Part shown: in pieces, positions 21,465-31,674 of the stretch | Position numbering within the stretch: position 1 is the first letter of the stretch | How the letters are laid out: every line of letters starts with the position of its first letter | NCBI RefSeq assembly: GCF_002099425.1 | Contig: NW_018343984.1 | Location: 16,095,501-16,159,500 of the forward strand | Length of the DNA stretch: 64,000 nt | Reading direction: 5' to 3' | From: Phascolarctos cinereus | Taxonomy: Eukaryota; Chordata; Mammalia; Diprotodontia; Phascolarctidae | The notes under the pieces: model-generated | The model's database searches: none | Told to the model about the DNA's origin: nothing | The model's input: only the letters and a program-made list of their open reading frames with translations | Program-made: the position numbers and the translations under genes

Positions 21465-21545
21465 TACAAATCAACCAATCAATCAATAAACATCTGTTAA
21501 GCACCTATGATGTGCCAGGTACTATGCAGTGATGGAATAAAGTAA
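21465..21545 (-). mobile_element. L2 3' tip, antisense
   Basis: 'caatcaatcaataaacatct' and 'cctatgatgtgccaggtact'. Two L2 tips face in opposite directions within 180 bp (see 21295). Confidence 0.75.
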
Positions 21546-21599
21546 AAGAATCAAGGGTGACTGAGCAAAGCTATATTCACTGTTTGCTATATTCAAGCT

Positions 21600-21780
21600 T
21601 GCAAAACGGTGAGGCACAGAAAATGTGACAGCTGGGAGGGACCTTCTGGAGTCCATTGAATCAATATAGAGGGGTCACTAAGGTACAGAGATGTGAGATC
21701 ACTTGCCCGGGTCACATAGGCAATTAGTGGCAGAGCCAGGATTATGAGTTCAAATTTGGGGGTTATTTTTTTTTTCAACA
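21600..21780 (-). mobile_element. MIR-type SINE, antisense
   Basis: 'gctgggagggaccttctgga', 'atcacttgcccgggtcacat' and 'gcaattagtggcagagccag', with a following T8 run. Confidence 0.68.
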
Positions 21781-21799
21781 ATATCATATTTCTCCATTG

Positions 21800-22000
21800 C
21801 TTTAAGGTTTAGAGAGCTTTTTTCTCATCACCACTCGCAAGGTACACACGGAAAATGTTATATGTCATTTTGCTGATGAGGAAACAGGGCTTGTCAAGAA
21901 ACACACACACAGCTTGTAAGTGTAGGAGCTGGGATTCCAACCTCAGGCTCTCTTGATTCTAAGTCAAGTGCTTTTTCCTCCATAACTCACTCCACCCACT
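21800..22000 (-). mobile_element. MIR, antisense
   Basis: 'ttttgctgatgaggaaacag', 'cacagcttgtaagtgtagga' and 'ttctaagtcaagtgctttt' follow the antisense MIR order. Confidence 0.66.
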
Positions 22001-22004
22001 ATTT

Positions 22005-22685
22005 ACTAATTTAAAACAGCCAGCATATTGTGCTGTGCATTTGAAACAGTTATGTTTGTGTATAAGGAATGGGGAGGGGAAGCTTTTCCTTTGTGCCAAT
22101 GAGTCAAAATGTTTGTTAACAAGTACCGTTTGGTAATGATCATAGAAGTCCCATCCACCACAGTTCCAGACATACTTTCTAAGAATCACCCTCTTCCTAA
22201 GCACCAACAGGAGCAGATTTCCCATGAAGGCTTTGGGTACACACAGTGAGATTAAAATTGCCAATTTTATTTAGTCCACTCTCCTGGAGTGGTAGTGCTA
22301 TATTTTTATTAAAGACTCAGTAATCTGGTATTCATGGGGAATTACCCATTTTGGACAGCCCAGTTATTTTGATAGCCAAGTGCTTGTCCCTTTAAGAAGC
22401 CAATTCATTTTTATTTTAACTATTTTGTGAAGCAATCCTTCTAAAAATGGATTTTTCACTTCTCTGTCTTCTTAAAAAGTTTGTAGAATGTAATTTGACC
22501 TCTTTTAGAAAAGTTGGGATCATCACTAAAATTATGAATGAATATATCGATAAGTGATAAAGTGATTCCCTTATGGTTTATTGAAGTCAAGAGACCATTG
22601 CTGAATCGAAAGGCCCCAGAATGTTGTGCTTTTGGAGCATAGCTTTTGTCTCCTTTGGAAGACATTGTTTTCACTTTTTCTTCCT
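22005..22685. other. Repeat-poor island
   Basis: No repeat recognised over about 680 bp. It has no obvious coding signature; the minus-strand frames of 72-101 codons lack any known motif and plausible splice context. Confidence 0.4.
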
Positions 22686-22689
22686 CTTT

Positions 22690-22760
22690 CCAATAGTTAA
22701 CACAGTGCCTAGTATGAATAACCCATTAATGATTGGTGATTGATCATTTGCCAATAGCAG
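22690..22760 (+). mobile_element. L2 3' tip
   Basis: 'agttaacacagtgcctagta' and 'cattaatgattggtgattga'. Confidence 0.6.
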
Positions 22761-22809
22761 ACCCACTGAACATTTCTAATCTGTTGTGAGGAACAAACCA
22801 GGTTATAGA

Positions 22810-23005
22810 ATACTACATTTAGAGCTACAATAGGTATTGGAGGCCATGAAGTCTATTCTCCTCATTTGACAGATGAGTAAACTGAGGCCCAGAGAGTTTA
22901 AGTAACTGTAGTTACATGGCCAGCAAATGTCAGGTGGGAGTTAAATACAGGTTTTTTCTGAATCCAAGTCCATTGTTCTTTCTACTACACTGTGAGCTTG
23001 CCGGA
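22810..23005 (-). mobile_element. MIR-type SINE, antisense
   Basis: 'ctcatttgacagatgagtaa', 'actgaggcccagagagttta' and 'aatccaagtccattgttctt'. Confidence 0.75.
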
Positions 23006-23589
23006 GTTTAACTCAAGTCAAGGAAGAATAAACAAGCTCTGAGTGGAAGCTCAAGGGACTCTTCTATGAGGAAAATAGATGTTATATTTTTCAAGCTTTA
23101 AAAAAACCCTGCTCTTTAAAAATCTGCTCTTGGAGGCCTTCCCTGTCTCTTATTTCCAGGTTCTTGTCTGGGTTCCCTGTAACTGAGATAGCTGGAGAGC
23201 TGAATTATGTGTAAGAAAGGTGTCACTATTTCTATTTCAAAACCAAGTATTGGAGAATCTGGACAGCCCACATTTTTTTCCATTGTCTTCAATTCCATTT
23301 TCCTGTCTTTAAGGCCAAGGGTATGATACCAGTAATTTCCAAAAATCAAAGAAGGAAAGATGAGGACAGATCATTAAAATGATGTTTTGTACCAAACCAT
23401 TGGATTAAATGGATCAGAGCATGCTTGTTCAATTAAAAACAAAGCAAAAGCAAAGCAAGTTGACCAAGAAGAAAACATAAGACCAACCTCTGTGGAAGCT
23501 TCCAAGCTTTTAACCACTTCACTGCCATACTTCATTGGCCATAGTGTGCCTCACATAAGAAATATCCTCCTACTCCTGTTCAGTTTCTA

Positions 23590-23775
23590 AATTCTCTATG
23601 GCCTTCGAAGACCACGTATTTCATAAAGCCTTTCCTGACTAGTCTATCCTGTACTACTCTCCCCTTTATCAGACTTTCTATAGCAATTAGAGTTTGGTTA
23701 ACTCCATTTACCCTTTGTCTGTGTACTATTTTGGATTGTTCTTGAATTGTTCCAGATTCCACCCCAGCTCTACAG
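23590..23775 (+). mobile_element. L2 3'UTR fragment
   Basis: 'ttcataaagcctttcctgac', 'gcaattagagtttggttaac', 'tgtactattttggattgttc' and 'ttgaattgttccagattcca' match the L2 3'UTR. It stops where the Y-box retrocopy begins, so the retrocopy may have landed in it. Confidence 0.6.
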
Positions 23776-23784
23776 ATATTATGG

Positions 23785-24450
23785 AAGGGGAGAAATCATT
23801 GTAGAGAAGGGGTCCGACTTCATCACTGCCAGCAACAACTGCTGACCGACAGCCAACAGCAGGCAGATGAACCGAAGAGTCCTAGGAGTAGCAGCGTCCC
23901 CCAGTTGCTGATCACATCTCACTTCCAACCCAGCCCTCGTAATCATCCTACAGGGAAGCAATTCCCGTGGAGGGGCCAGCCATCCCTACCAACTGCCAAC
24001 CAGCTGCTACCCAGAAGGTACACAAGCCTACCTAGCAACCAAGCATCCTGAAGGAGAAGGAGGAGGCAGCGTATGCCAGGAAGTCAAATCACTACCACCA
24101 CCTTGACTGCTACCTCCCCTCGCACTTAATGGAAACCCAAGACCTGAGAGCCAAGAGCCTTGGGAATAGCAATGTTTTTAGCCCAGTGACTATAGCCATC
24201 ATTCTGGGAAGCAATCCTCATAGATATCTAGCCTGGCAACTGCTCCTTGCAGGTGCTACAGCCACACAAACCAAAAACATGAAAAACAAAGTTCTTGCCA
24301 CCAAAATCCTTGGTATCATCAAATGGTTCAACATCTGAAAATCATTTGATTTTTATGAATGGAAATGTCTTTAAAGAAAAGACATTAACTTCTACTTTGC
24401 TACTATGCCCTAAAGATGATGAAACCTTTCCATTGGGCTTGCAGTTGAAA
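23785..24450 (+). pseudogene. YBX3: Processed pseudogene of a Y-box/cold-shock protein, best match YBX3 (CSDA), 5' part
   Basis: Y-box proteins bind single-stranded nucleic acid through a cold-shock domain (CSD). The frame starting at 24129 ends in NKVLATKILGIIKWFNI, a clear match to the CSD start (KKVLATKVLGTVKWFNV in YBX3; YBX1 has VIATK). Before it, TQDLRAKSLGNS resembles the YBX3 text PQDPAPKSPVGS. Around 24072, in another frame, MPGSQITTTTLTATS resembles the YBX3 start MSEAGEATTTTTTTLPQAPT. After KWFNI a frameshift leads to SENHLIFMNGNVFKEKT (compare NGYGFINRNDTKED) and DDETFPL (compare GDGETVEF). The CSD in the parent gene is split by introns, so the continuous match implies a retrocopy. 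23785-24071 looks like GC-richer 5'UTR. At least two stops or frameshifts are visible and the C-terminal basic repeats are absent. Certain as a Y-box relic; YBX3 rather than YBX1 is probable. Confidence 0.72.
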
Positions 24451-24461
24451 TTTCCATGCGC

Positions 24462-24512
24462 ACGCACGTGTGTGTGTGTGTGTGTGTGCGTGTGTGTGTA
24501 TTTGTGTGTAGT
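24462..24512. repeat. (GT)n microsatellite
   Basis: CGCACGCAC followed by about 20 GT units with a few interruptions. It lies at the broken 3' edge of the Y-box pseudogene. Confidence 0.95.
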
Positions 24513-24524
24513 CCCCACCTTTAG

Positions 24525-24850
24525 AATGTCAGTCAGTCAATCAATAAATATTTGTTAATCGTCAGGCACCATAATACTAAGAGCTTGGGATACAAAGGAA
24601 GGCAAAAGACAGTCCCTGCCCTTGAGGAGCTCACAGTCTGATGGGCAACAGTGTATAAACAACTATGTGAATCAATATGTACATGGAGTATATTGGAGGT
24701 AATCTAAGAGGAAGGCACTAACATTAAGGGGGACTGGAAAAGGCTTCCTGTAGAAAATGGGATTTTACCTGGGACTTGAAGGAACGCAGGGAAACCAAGA
24801 GGTGGGGATGAGGAAGGACAGCCAGAGAAAATACCCAGGGCACAGCAAGT
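24525..24850 (-). mobile_element. L2 3' region, antisense
   Basis: 'gtcaatcaataaatatttgt', 'gggatacaaaggaaggcaaa', 'cccttgaggagctcacagtc', 'actggaaaaggcttcctgta' and 'gggacttgaaggaacgcagg'. This is about 320 bp of well-ordered antisense L2. Confidence 0.82.
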
Positions 24851-24854
24851 CCTA

Positions 24855-24935
24855 GAGAATAAGAATTGTCTTACTTTTCTGCTTGTATTCCCAAAGCTTT
24901 ACACAAAGTAAAGGCTTAATAATTTTTTTTTGTTT
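24855..24935 (+). mobile_element. L2 3' end
   Basis: 'gagaataagaattgtcttac', 'ttgtattcccaaagctttac' and 'acaaagtaaaggcttaataa'. It is opposite in direction to its neighbour. Confidence 0.6.
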
Positions 24936-24939
24936 GTTT

Positions 24940-25365
24940 TCATTCATTGGAAACTCTTTGAGGATGGGGATCAAATTTTATTCTTCTCCTTACTGAATAC
25001 ATAGAAAATAAATGGATCTGTTGGTTCTGAAGACCTAACTCCTCTGGACCTGGACCTACAGAGAGATAAACACCCCATTTTGAGTATTTATGTTTAGCAC
25101 TATTTTTTCTTCCTCCCACAGAATAAATGGTTTAAGACATATGAGTTGGCAATGTACTTTCTTTCTTTTTTATTTTGGTGCCTGGCTGACCTCCTTGGAG
25201 TTATGCCTTGGGTGTGTGTAACTGAGAGATGGCCACTCATGCATGAAGATAGAGGCTTAATGAATTGGATTTCAATTGTGAAAATGGTGTGCTTGATGTG
25301 GTTGAGACACATTCCACATATTTTCCTCTTTAAAGAATGTGACATTTGTGTAGGGTTGGTGAACA
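24940..25365. other. No recognised feature
   Basis: AT-rich DNA. The 87-codon + frame at 25146 and 109-codon minus frame overlap and read as chance (FLSFLFWCL, HPTPPHPHH). Confidence 0.4.
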
Positions 25366-25371
25366 GTGAGT

Positions 25372-25402
25372 GGTGGGGGTGGGGTGGGGTGGGGTGGGAG
25401 GA
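25372..25402 (+). repeat. (GGGGT)n tract, G-quadruplex-prone
   Basis: Five G-runs of three to five G separated by single T bases on the + strand. Confidence 0.85.
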
Positions 25403-25404
25403 AG

Positions 25405-26145
25405 GGTGAGACAGGAAAGGAACAGCCAAGAAATGGATGAGAATCCATTAAGTTAGTGGGTCAGAGAACCCCAGGATCCATCCCTTACCCGTGTCCCACC
25501 CTCCCCTTCCCTCTACCTCCCCCCAAATACTTTTTAATTAACTCTCTAGTTAACTCTCAGAGTTCCAAAGTAATTCTAATTTTTCATTACATGTTTCATA
25601 TAATTTATTATACATAATAAATAGTTTTCGAGAGTTGGGTTTATGAATAGTCTGAAACAGGTTTTCCATGTCCAAATCAAGCTGCCATAGAAACCATTTT
25701 TCATTTCTGCCAAACGTATGGTCTTTCATTCTTTTTCTCTCTCTTTTTTTTCTGCCTTGAAATATGTTGTTTAAAAAATCCCAAATTATCCAGGAAAGTT
25801 GATCAGGTTTCATTAAAATAGTGACTTCATTGTTAGTAACTGCTTGCTCCAACTCCTTATGAAATGACTACTTCTTGCATTCTGAGCATTACACAGAAAA
25901 TAAAAATATATAGCCTCAAATTTGAGTTTAACGATATTTATCATAAAAATATATTAAAATGCATTTCTGTCCTCCTCCCACTTCCTTGTAAAGCACCCTT
26001 CCCCTCCCCCACCACTTCTGAAAGAGACCACAGTGTAAAGGTCAGACTCTGGAATACTCTTATACAGAAGGGGGACTCTGGATTCTGGTCATTTGAGCCT
26101 AAAGGGAATTCTTAATTTTTATGGGCAAAAGACTTTTTTAAAGGT
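25405..26145. other. Repeat-poor stretch with a 100-codon minus-strand frame
   Basis: The frame 25550-25852 (minus) encodes 100 residues including QLSWIIWDFLNNIFQ and a basic GRKKRERKRMK stretch. No family is recognised, and no Kozak, splice or poly-A context is convincing. Probably chance. Confidence 0.3.
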
Positions 26146-26149
26146 TTTT

Positions 26150-26290
26150 TTTTTCATAGTGTCAGAGACTTAAAGGTAGAAGGACAGTCCAACATCTTCA
26201 GGATATACATAAAACTAGTTACAAAGGTGGTATTGTAACCCAAGTCCTCCAACATGAAACCTAATACTTTTGCGATAAGACCATGCTGTC
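26150..26290 (-). mobile_element. MIR-type SINE, antisense, decayed
   Basis: 'cagagacttaaaggtagaag', 'gtggtattgtaacccaagtc' and 'aagaccatgctg'. Confidence 0.5.
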
Positions 26291-26692
26291 ATTATAAGAA
26301 TATACTCTAATTAACCAGCACAATTCTCCAGCAGTTAGGACCTCTTTTTCCAATCTCACCTGTTTTCTTGATACATTGAACATAAACATGAGAGGAGATA
26401 CTTTCCTAACCAAACCAAAAGAATCTGGGTGATTTCAATCTGAGATAAATCAAGCTACCTTTGAAGTAAAATGCCCCATGGTACCAAAACTATGCTTTAC
26501 CACTATTTCCCCTGAACTCCTCATATCCCTCTGCCTGCTTGAGAGATTCTGAGACTTGAATAATGACTAGGAAATGCTAGTTTTGATGAGGGATTTCTCT
26601 CTTTACTTATTTAATTATAAATTTCTAGTGATTTTCAACCAATAAGGTGATGTCTTTGATCTTGGGTAGTTTGATTGAATAAGCCTTTAGAC

Positions 26693-26935
26693 ATCTAGGT
26701 GGCCCAGTGGATAGAGTACTGGACCTGGAGTCAGGAAAAAATTGGTTCAGATCCAGTCTCATATACTTACTAGCTTCTTGACCTTGGATAAGTCACTTAA
26801 CCTCTGCCTGCCCAACTTTCCTCACCTGTAAAATGGGGATAATAATAGTACTTACCTCCCAGGGTCATTAAGAGGATAAATTGAAATAATATTCGTAAAA
26901 CACTTTGTGAATATTAAAGTGCTAATCAATAGCCG
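26693..26935 (+). mobile_element. Marsupial SINE with MIR3-like tail
   Basis: The head 'tctaggtggcccagtggata' is followed by 'gacctggagtcaggaaaaaa', 'gataagtcacttaacctctg', 'gtaaaatggggataataata' and the tail 'taaaacactttgtgaatatt', the 3' variant that usually ends in a TTA/TCA microsatellite. Confidence 0.88.
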
Positions 26936-27114
26936 GGCTGGGCTATGCTAGCTGGTTCCCAATTACTCCCGAAGCTTTTCACTTCCTGCTTCTGAGATGT
27001 TAGAATACTTCAGTGGTGGGGTCTCTGAGCTCATCAATGTGTACATGCTCCCCAACTTTTCTCCTCAGTAACTTATCCATCCCATATCGTCTAGGTAAGG
27101 CTCTTTTCCCTGTT

Positions 27115-27660
27115 CTTCCATGCTGTTGTTTGTCCTTCATTTTCCAAAAGGACCAATGACATCACAGTGACTTCACTTGGGTGTGAGTTGGATTTAAGTG
27201 AGGCAGAGCTACACAAAGTCATCAGCCTCACTATATCTTCCAGAGTCATTGAAGTCCAGCGGCAAAACAAAAGTCCAGGTGTCTGGTGATGGCCCAAGAT
27301 GCAGTGGATGACCTTGGCATCTTCGATGTCTGTCCGATCTCTAAGTGCTTCACAGCACCTGCTTCAGCCACCTTCATGGCTGTTGGAACAAATTGTTCTC
27401 AACTGCCCATTCTGCTGGGGGATGTCTTCACCTGCTTAAGGTAGACAACCCCAGCTCACCCGGAGGTTTGAGGTCTGTCAGTTACTCTGAACTCCGTTTA
27501 GCCTGTCTGCTGAAACAGTTTACTAGAGTGTGGCTTCTAGGAGCCACAGATGAGAGTTGGGTGACAGGTGGACACTAGAGGTGGATGAGCAGCCCTGAAG
27601 AGGGTTCAGCAAGCCCTCACATCAGAGGTGCTGGTCCTCCCTGAACATCCACCCCTTCAA
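27115..27660 (+). mobile_element. Marsupial RTE-type SINE-like repeat, longest copy
   Basis: 'tgtttgtccttcattttcca', 'aaggaccaatgacatcacag', 'gtgaggcagagctacacaaa', 'gatggcccaagatgcagtgg', 'ccatggctgttggaacaaat'-like text and 'cagcaagccctcacatcag' give an element of about 545 bp. Shorter copies lie at 1205 (-), 4835 (-), 32848 (+) and 41920 (+). The open frames across it have no known domain. Class name uncertain. Confidence 0.7.
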
Positions 27661-27744
27661 AAAGGACTGAAAATGACTCCACACAGTCAGTACAGAGTCA
27701 GGATTGGAACCTGGCTTAACGGGTAGTGCTCTGCCCACTGAAGA

Positions 27745-27870
27745 GGAAACCGAGGATAAGGCTGGTTAAATGACCTGTCTAAGTTTCTGTAGACAGTGAC
27801 CTGTCAAGGTGAGACTTTAACCCAAGTCCAGTAACATTAAGTTAGTATTCTTACCACCGGAATGTGATGC
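27745..27870 (-). mobile_element. MIR fragment, antisense
   Basis: 'gaagaggaaaccgaggataa', 'ttaaatgacctgtctaagtt' and 'ctttaacccaagtccagtaa'. Confidence 0.5.
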
Positions 27871-27888
27871 AGGCCATGGAAAACAAAC

Positions 27889-27914
27889 TTTTATTATTAT
27901 TATTATTATCATTT
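27889..27914. repeat. (TTA)n microsatellite
   Basis: Seven TTA units followed by tcatttt. Confidence 0.9.
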
Positions 27915-28011
27915 TAATCTTAGGTAGAAAAAAAAAAGAGTCCCTAGTCTAGTCTAGATGTTTTCAGCTAGCCAGGAGATACAAAGACAGCATGAGATTT
28001 ATAGCTGAAGA

Positions 28012-28052
28012 CAGTCTCTTTTTTTTTCCTTTTTTCCTTTTCTTTTTTTATT
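28012..28052. repeat. T-rich low-complexity tract
   Basis: Runs of T8, T6 and T7 broken by C. Confidence 0.8.
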
Positions 28053-28311
28053 GTGAATTTAGTTACCGTCAGCAAACACAAGCATTTCAGCATTCAAAGA
28101 ACAAGAAAGAAGATTGTAAAAGAAACTGTGAACTTCCAAGATATGGCCATTTTCAAAAGTGTATATATGTATATATGTATATTTATATTGCATTCAACCA
28201 GGTAGTTGCAAAATATCTCTGTTTGTCTGTGTCCCCTTTTGCAATGTTGTGTTTTCTTCTCCTTAAAAGAGAACGTACCAGAAGTTTTCTACTTTCTTCT
28301 TCTTGGAGGCA

Positions 28312-28432
28312 ATTGGTGTTAAGTGACTTGCCCAGGGTAATACAGCTAGTAGTATCTGAGGTTAGATTGGAACTCAGGTCCTCCTGACTTCAGGGCTGGT
28401 GCTCTATTTGCTGTACCATCTCACTACCTCTA
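28312..28432 (-). mobile_element. Marsupial CORE-SINE head, antisense
   Basis: 'taagtgacttgcccagggta', 'ttggaactcaggtcctcctg', 'acttcagggctggtgctcta' and 'tgtaccatctcactacctc'. Only the tRNA-like half is present. Confidence 0.82.
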
Positions 28433-28679
28433 AAGTTTCTACTTTCTGTAGGTGTGGACCTTGACAACAACTTTTCCTCCTTTAGGCTTTGTTTTTGTTT
28501 TCTGTTTTTGTTTTGCTCAGAGGTAGAAACTCCTTCACTGTGTCTTTATGGAAACAGTGGCCAGTTATGAGGAAGAATATTTTTAGCTGGCAAAAGCTAA
28601 ATTTTTTAAATGGGTTTTGGAGGTATAGGTTTCTGCATTTATGAGGAGATTCTTAAACCATAAATGGTTTAATAGGATT

Positions 28680-28875
28680 CTCAATTTAAAGCTGGAAGGG
28701 ACCTCAGAGGCCAATTACTCTAATCCCTTCATTTTACAATTGAGGAATTGAGGCTTTGAGAGATTAAGGGATTAGCCCAAGGTCACACAGGTAGTAATGA
28801 GAAAAGTCTGGATTTGAACCCTCAGCCTCTAATCTCCAAATTCAGCGCTCTCCACTGTTCCATCTTCCCTCTCCA
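28680..28875 (-). mobile_element. MIR-type SINE, antisense
   Basis: 'agctggaagggacctcagag', 'cccttcattttacaattgag', 'agcccaaggtcacacaggta' and 'tggatttgaaccctcagcct'. Confidence 0.82.
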
Positions 28876-28954
28876 TTCTGAATTAATCAGAACGTCTCAT
28901 GAAGAAAAGAAGTTGCTTGCACAAGGGAATGCAGCAGCAACAACTTTTTGTAGT

Positions 28955-29165
28955 TCTTAGACTCCTGGACAGAGTAACTAGAGACTTGAGTTCAAATTCT
29001 AACTGCTACTTCTTAGTTCTGTGCTCAGAGGAAAATCATTTTCACCTCTCTGCTCCTCAGTTTTTCTACCTTTAAAATGGGGGCCACAAACTCCATAGTC
29101 ATTTCCTTAGGTTGTTGCAAAATTCCAATTAGATAATGTAATTAAATGCTTTGCAATGTCTTTTA
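28955..29165 (+). mobile_element. MIR3-like SINE
   Basis: 'tagagacttgagttcaaatt', 'cctcagtttttctaccttta', 'aaaatgggggccacaaactc' and 'aattaaatgctttgcaatgt'. Confidence 0.65.
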
Positions 29166-29189
29166 ATTAGATGCCTATTATCAGCAAAG

Positions 29190-29345
29190 TCTCCTGTCTT
29201 GCTCCCCAGGAGCTGTGGGGCAGGTCCCTTCCCTTGCTAACCCTCAGCTTCCTCACTGTAAAGGAAGGTAAATGATATGAGATGTGCCATCTACACCTTT
29301 GGGCTATCAGAAAGAAAAGTGTCATGTAATAATAAATGTTAAGTA
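29190..29345 (+). mobile_element. MIR-type SINE, partial
   Basis: 'ccctcagcttcctcactgta', 'aaggaaggtaaatgatatga' and 'aataataaatgtt'. Confidence 0.45.
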
Positions 29346-29347
29346 CA

Positions 29348-29608
29348 TAAGGGCTGCTAGGTGGTGGTGCATAGAGGGCCAGTACTGGAGTCAGGAAGAC
29401 TCATTATCTTGAATTCAAATCTGGCCTCAGACACTTCCTAGCTGTGTGATCCTGGGCAAGTCACTTAACTTTGTTTGCCTCAGTTTCCTCATCTGGTAAG
29501 TGAGCTAGAGAAGGAAATGACAAACTACTCCAGTATCTCTGCCAACCCCCCCCCACAAATGGGGCCACAAAGAATCATACATGACTGAAAAATGACTGAA
29601 CAATAAGT
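29348..29608 (+). mobile_element. Marsupial CORE-SINE (MAR1/WSINE type)
   Basis: The head 'ggctgctaggtggtggtgca' is followed by 'ctggcctcagacacttccta', 'ctcagtttcctcatctggta', 'ctactccagtatctctgcca', and an ending in 'gactgaaaaatgactgaaca'. A C9 slip lies at 29546. Confidence 0.9.
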
Positions 29609-29654
29609 ATATGAGAATGGATTTACTATCATTCTGTTCATTTCACCACGATGG

Positions 29655-29815
29655 CCAAAACTGTGGTGTGCCTGTGACCTTAGTCATGAGACTTCACATT
29701 TCTAGGCCTTGGTTTCCACATCTATAAAATAGGGTTCACAATTGTCTGGAAGCTAGATAATCTCTAAGAAACTAAGATAATCTTCCAGTCTTAGAGTCTT
29801 ATAATTCTCTGATGA
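29655..29815 (+). mobile_element. THER1-like SINE
   Basis: 'ggccttggtttccacatcta', 'taaaatagggttcacaattg' and 'cttccagtcttagagtctta' give the THER1 3' signature. Confidence 0.55.
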
Positions 29816-29879
29816 TTTTATACGAACCTAACAACAACTTTTGAGGTATACAGAAGAGCCTTCATTCCCCTCCTGGTCC

Positions 29880-30235
29880 CATTCTTGGCTTTAATACTTC
29901 AAAACCATGGCTCTGCTACATTCTCATACTCAAATTTCTCTCAGTGCCCAGGACCTGCTTGTCACGGAACATTCAAGTGTAGTACCCCCTTCTCCCATTG
30001 GCAGTTTGCTACTAGAGCTATGTTTTGCAGAAGGGCTTAGAACAGCCTTCCTTCCCCTCTCAGTTTTTTCCTGGTTTCTGGTCTTTATAACCATGTCCCT
30101 TGCTGGGTACCTTCCTTCCCCACCCTCCACCTTCAGTTCCCATTTGTTTGTGGTCTTCCCTTATTAGAATGTAAACTCTTTGAGGGGAGAGACTGCCTTT
30201 CATTTTACACTTCCACAAAGCTTAGAACATAATAG
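29880..30235 (+). mobile_element. L2 3' region
   Basis: 'ttattagaatgtaaactctt', 'tgaggggagagactgccttt' and 'cacaaagcttagaacataat' are the L2 end. Upstream C/T-rich text (29900-30150) resembles the 3'UTR at 9600-9900. Confidence 0.6.
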
Positions 30236-30239
30236 GGCT

Positions 30240-30410
30240 TCCTTCCTATATCAATGAAATCATAGGGCCAATTCCTATGTCCCTTTTACTGATAAAGAAA
30301 TTCCTGGCAAATAGCTGTACAATTGGTCACTATGAGAAGTGGGATTTGAGCCCAGGTCTTCTAGACTCCAGGTTCCTTAAGTTAGCGTCTATGCCACATG
30401 CCTCTCCTCC
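30240..30410 (-). mobile_element. MIR-type SINE, antisense
   Basis: 'gtgggatttgagcccaggtc', 'ttctagactccaggttcctt' and 'tatgccacatgcctct'. Confidence 0.65.
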
Positions 30411-30419
30411 CGCAAGTAG

Positions 30420-31180
30420 AATGTTAATCTGCTAATATTCTTCACATTTGGAATGGAAATATGCTGTGCAAAACCTGCCCCCCTCAGCTACTAAGTTCCA
30501 AACTTACCTAAATATTACTAACCCTTCCCACAAAGATAGCAACATCCCTAAGGTTGGTAAAAAAAAAAGGAAGTGAAATTTAGAAGGGCTAGAGGGAGTG
30601 GGGGAAAACACACCCCAGTTTGCTGCCAGATCATAAAAACTAGATCAATTTGGACTAATCCTTATTTCATGGGAATTATTTGCCTTTTCCTTGTTCTTTG
30701 CTGGATGCATCCCAAATTCACTTAATAACTTATCCGGTGTGAGAACTCAGCACATGTGTTGATTTAAAAAAAAACGAAACTATGAACTATCCACAGATGG
30801 TCTACAAGTCCATCGTTGGGTATCTTCAGGCCATCTCCACTATCCCCACCCCTCAGGAAAAAAGTCCTGTTCCAAAAGCTGATTTGCAAGGCAGTCATTT
30901 GGAACTCTGAACACCCAGTCCCAAAGAAGCAGTGCACTCTCCTGCCTGGTTAGCTTCCCAGAATGGCCCACAATAGACTATTTAACCCACAATGTACTTG
31001 AAGCATTTTGTTAATGCAATCAACCTCTAGTTTACAGCCACTCCATTTACAAAGCAACTCTAAATCTGAGAAGTATTTAGGATATCTGACACTCCTTTGG
31101 AGATAACTGCCTTTCCTGACACCCCTGCCCTCAGCCTTGTCCTACTGTCTTGAGAACCCTAGAGAGTGGCTGATGCCGAT
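30420..31180. other. Repeat-poor island
   Basis: About 760 bp in which I recognise no repeat and no coding signal, with moderate GC. It is a candidate for conserved noncoding sequence on absence of repeats alone. Confidence 0.35.
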
Positions 31181-31254
31181 ATCTCATATACAACACTGAT
31201 TGGACCTCAGAACTACATGGGACTTTCTTATTCTGACTCCCTCCTATGACATAA

Positions 31255-31395
31255 AGGAGGTCACTCAGAAAGAGGGCTGAACTTTCCTGCTAACTTGGAG
31301 TCCTTGACCTGAGTTCAATACACAGCTCTGTGTGATCTGGAACAAGTCCCTGAATCTCTCCAAGGCTCCATTTCCTCATCTTGAAAATGAAGAAT
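31255..31395 (+). mobile_element. MIR-type SINE
   Basis: 'tccttgacctgagttcaata', 'ctgtgtgatctggaacaagt' and 'ctccatttcctcatcttgaa'. Confidence 0.65.
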
Positions 31396-31565
31396 CATAG
31401 GAAAGTAGTTTTAGTAAGTAGATTTAGTAAGAGGTTTCAGAGGGCATTTAGTCTAATATCACTTAATAGATAGGAAAACTGAGGCCCAGAGAAATGGCAG
31501 AGACAGTAACCATCAGAGAGAGACTTTCCATTTGGGTGCTCTGAATCCAGAGTAAACTCACTTTT
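31396..31565 (-). mobile_element. MIR-type SINE, antisense
   Basis: 'agaggtttcagagggcattt', 'ataggaaaactgaggcccag' and 'gtgctctgaatccagagtaa'. It forms an inverted pair with the sense copy just upstream. Confidence 0.6.
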
Positions 31566-31674
31566 TATTACATCAAGGTTTCTTCCAATTTTCTAAACCT
31601 ATAATTCTATAAAATCTAGAGAGGGGAGTGATTTGCTCAAGGTTGGCCAACTCTGTCCAGGTCAAAAGCTGAGC

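Noticed and set aside
25550-25852. 100-codon minus-strand frame with a basic patch
   Set aside because: No recognised family, no gene context. Length is within chance for AT-rich DNA of this size; kept only as a note.
27345-27578. 77-codon frame with several Cys/His, zinc-finger-like at first sight
   Set aside because: Spacing does not fit any zinc-finger class, and it lies wholly within a SINE-like repeat.
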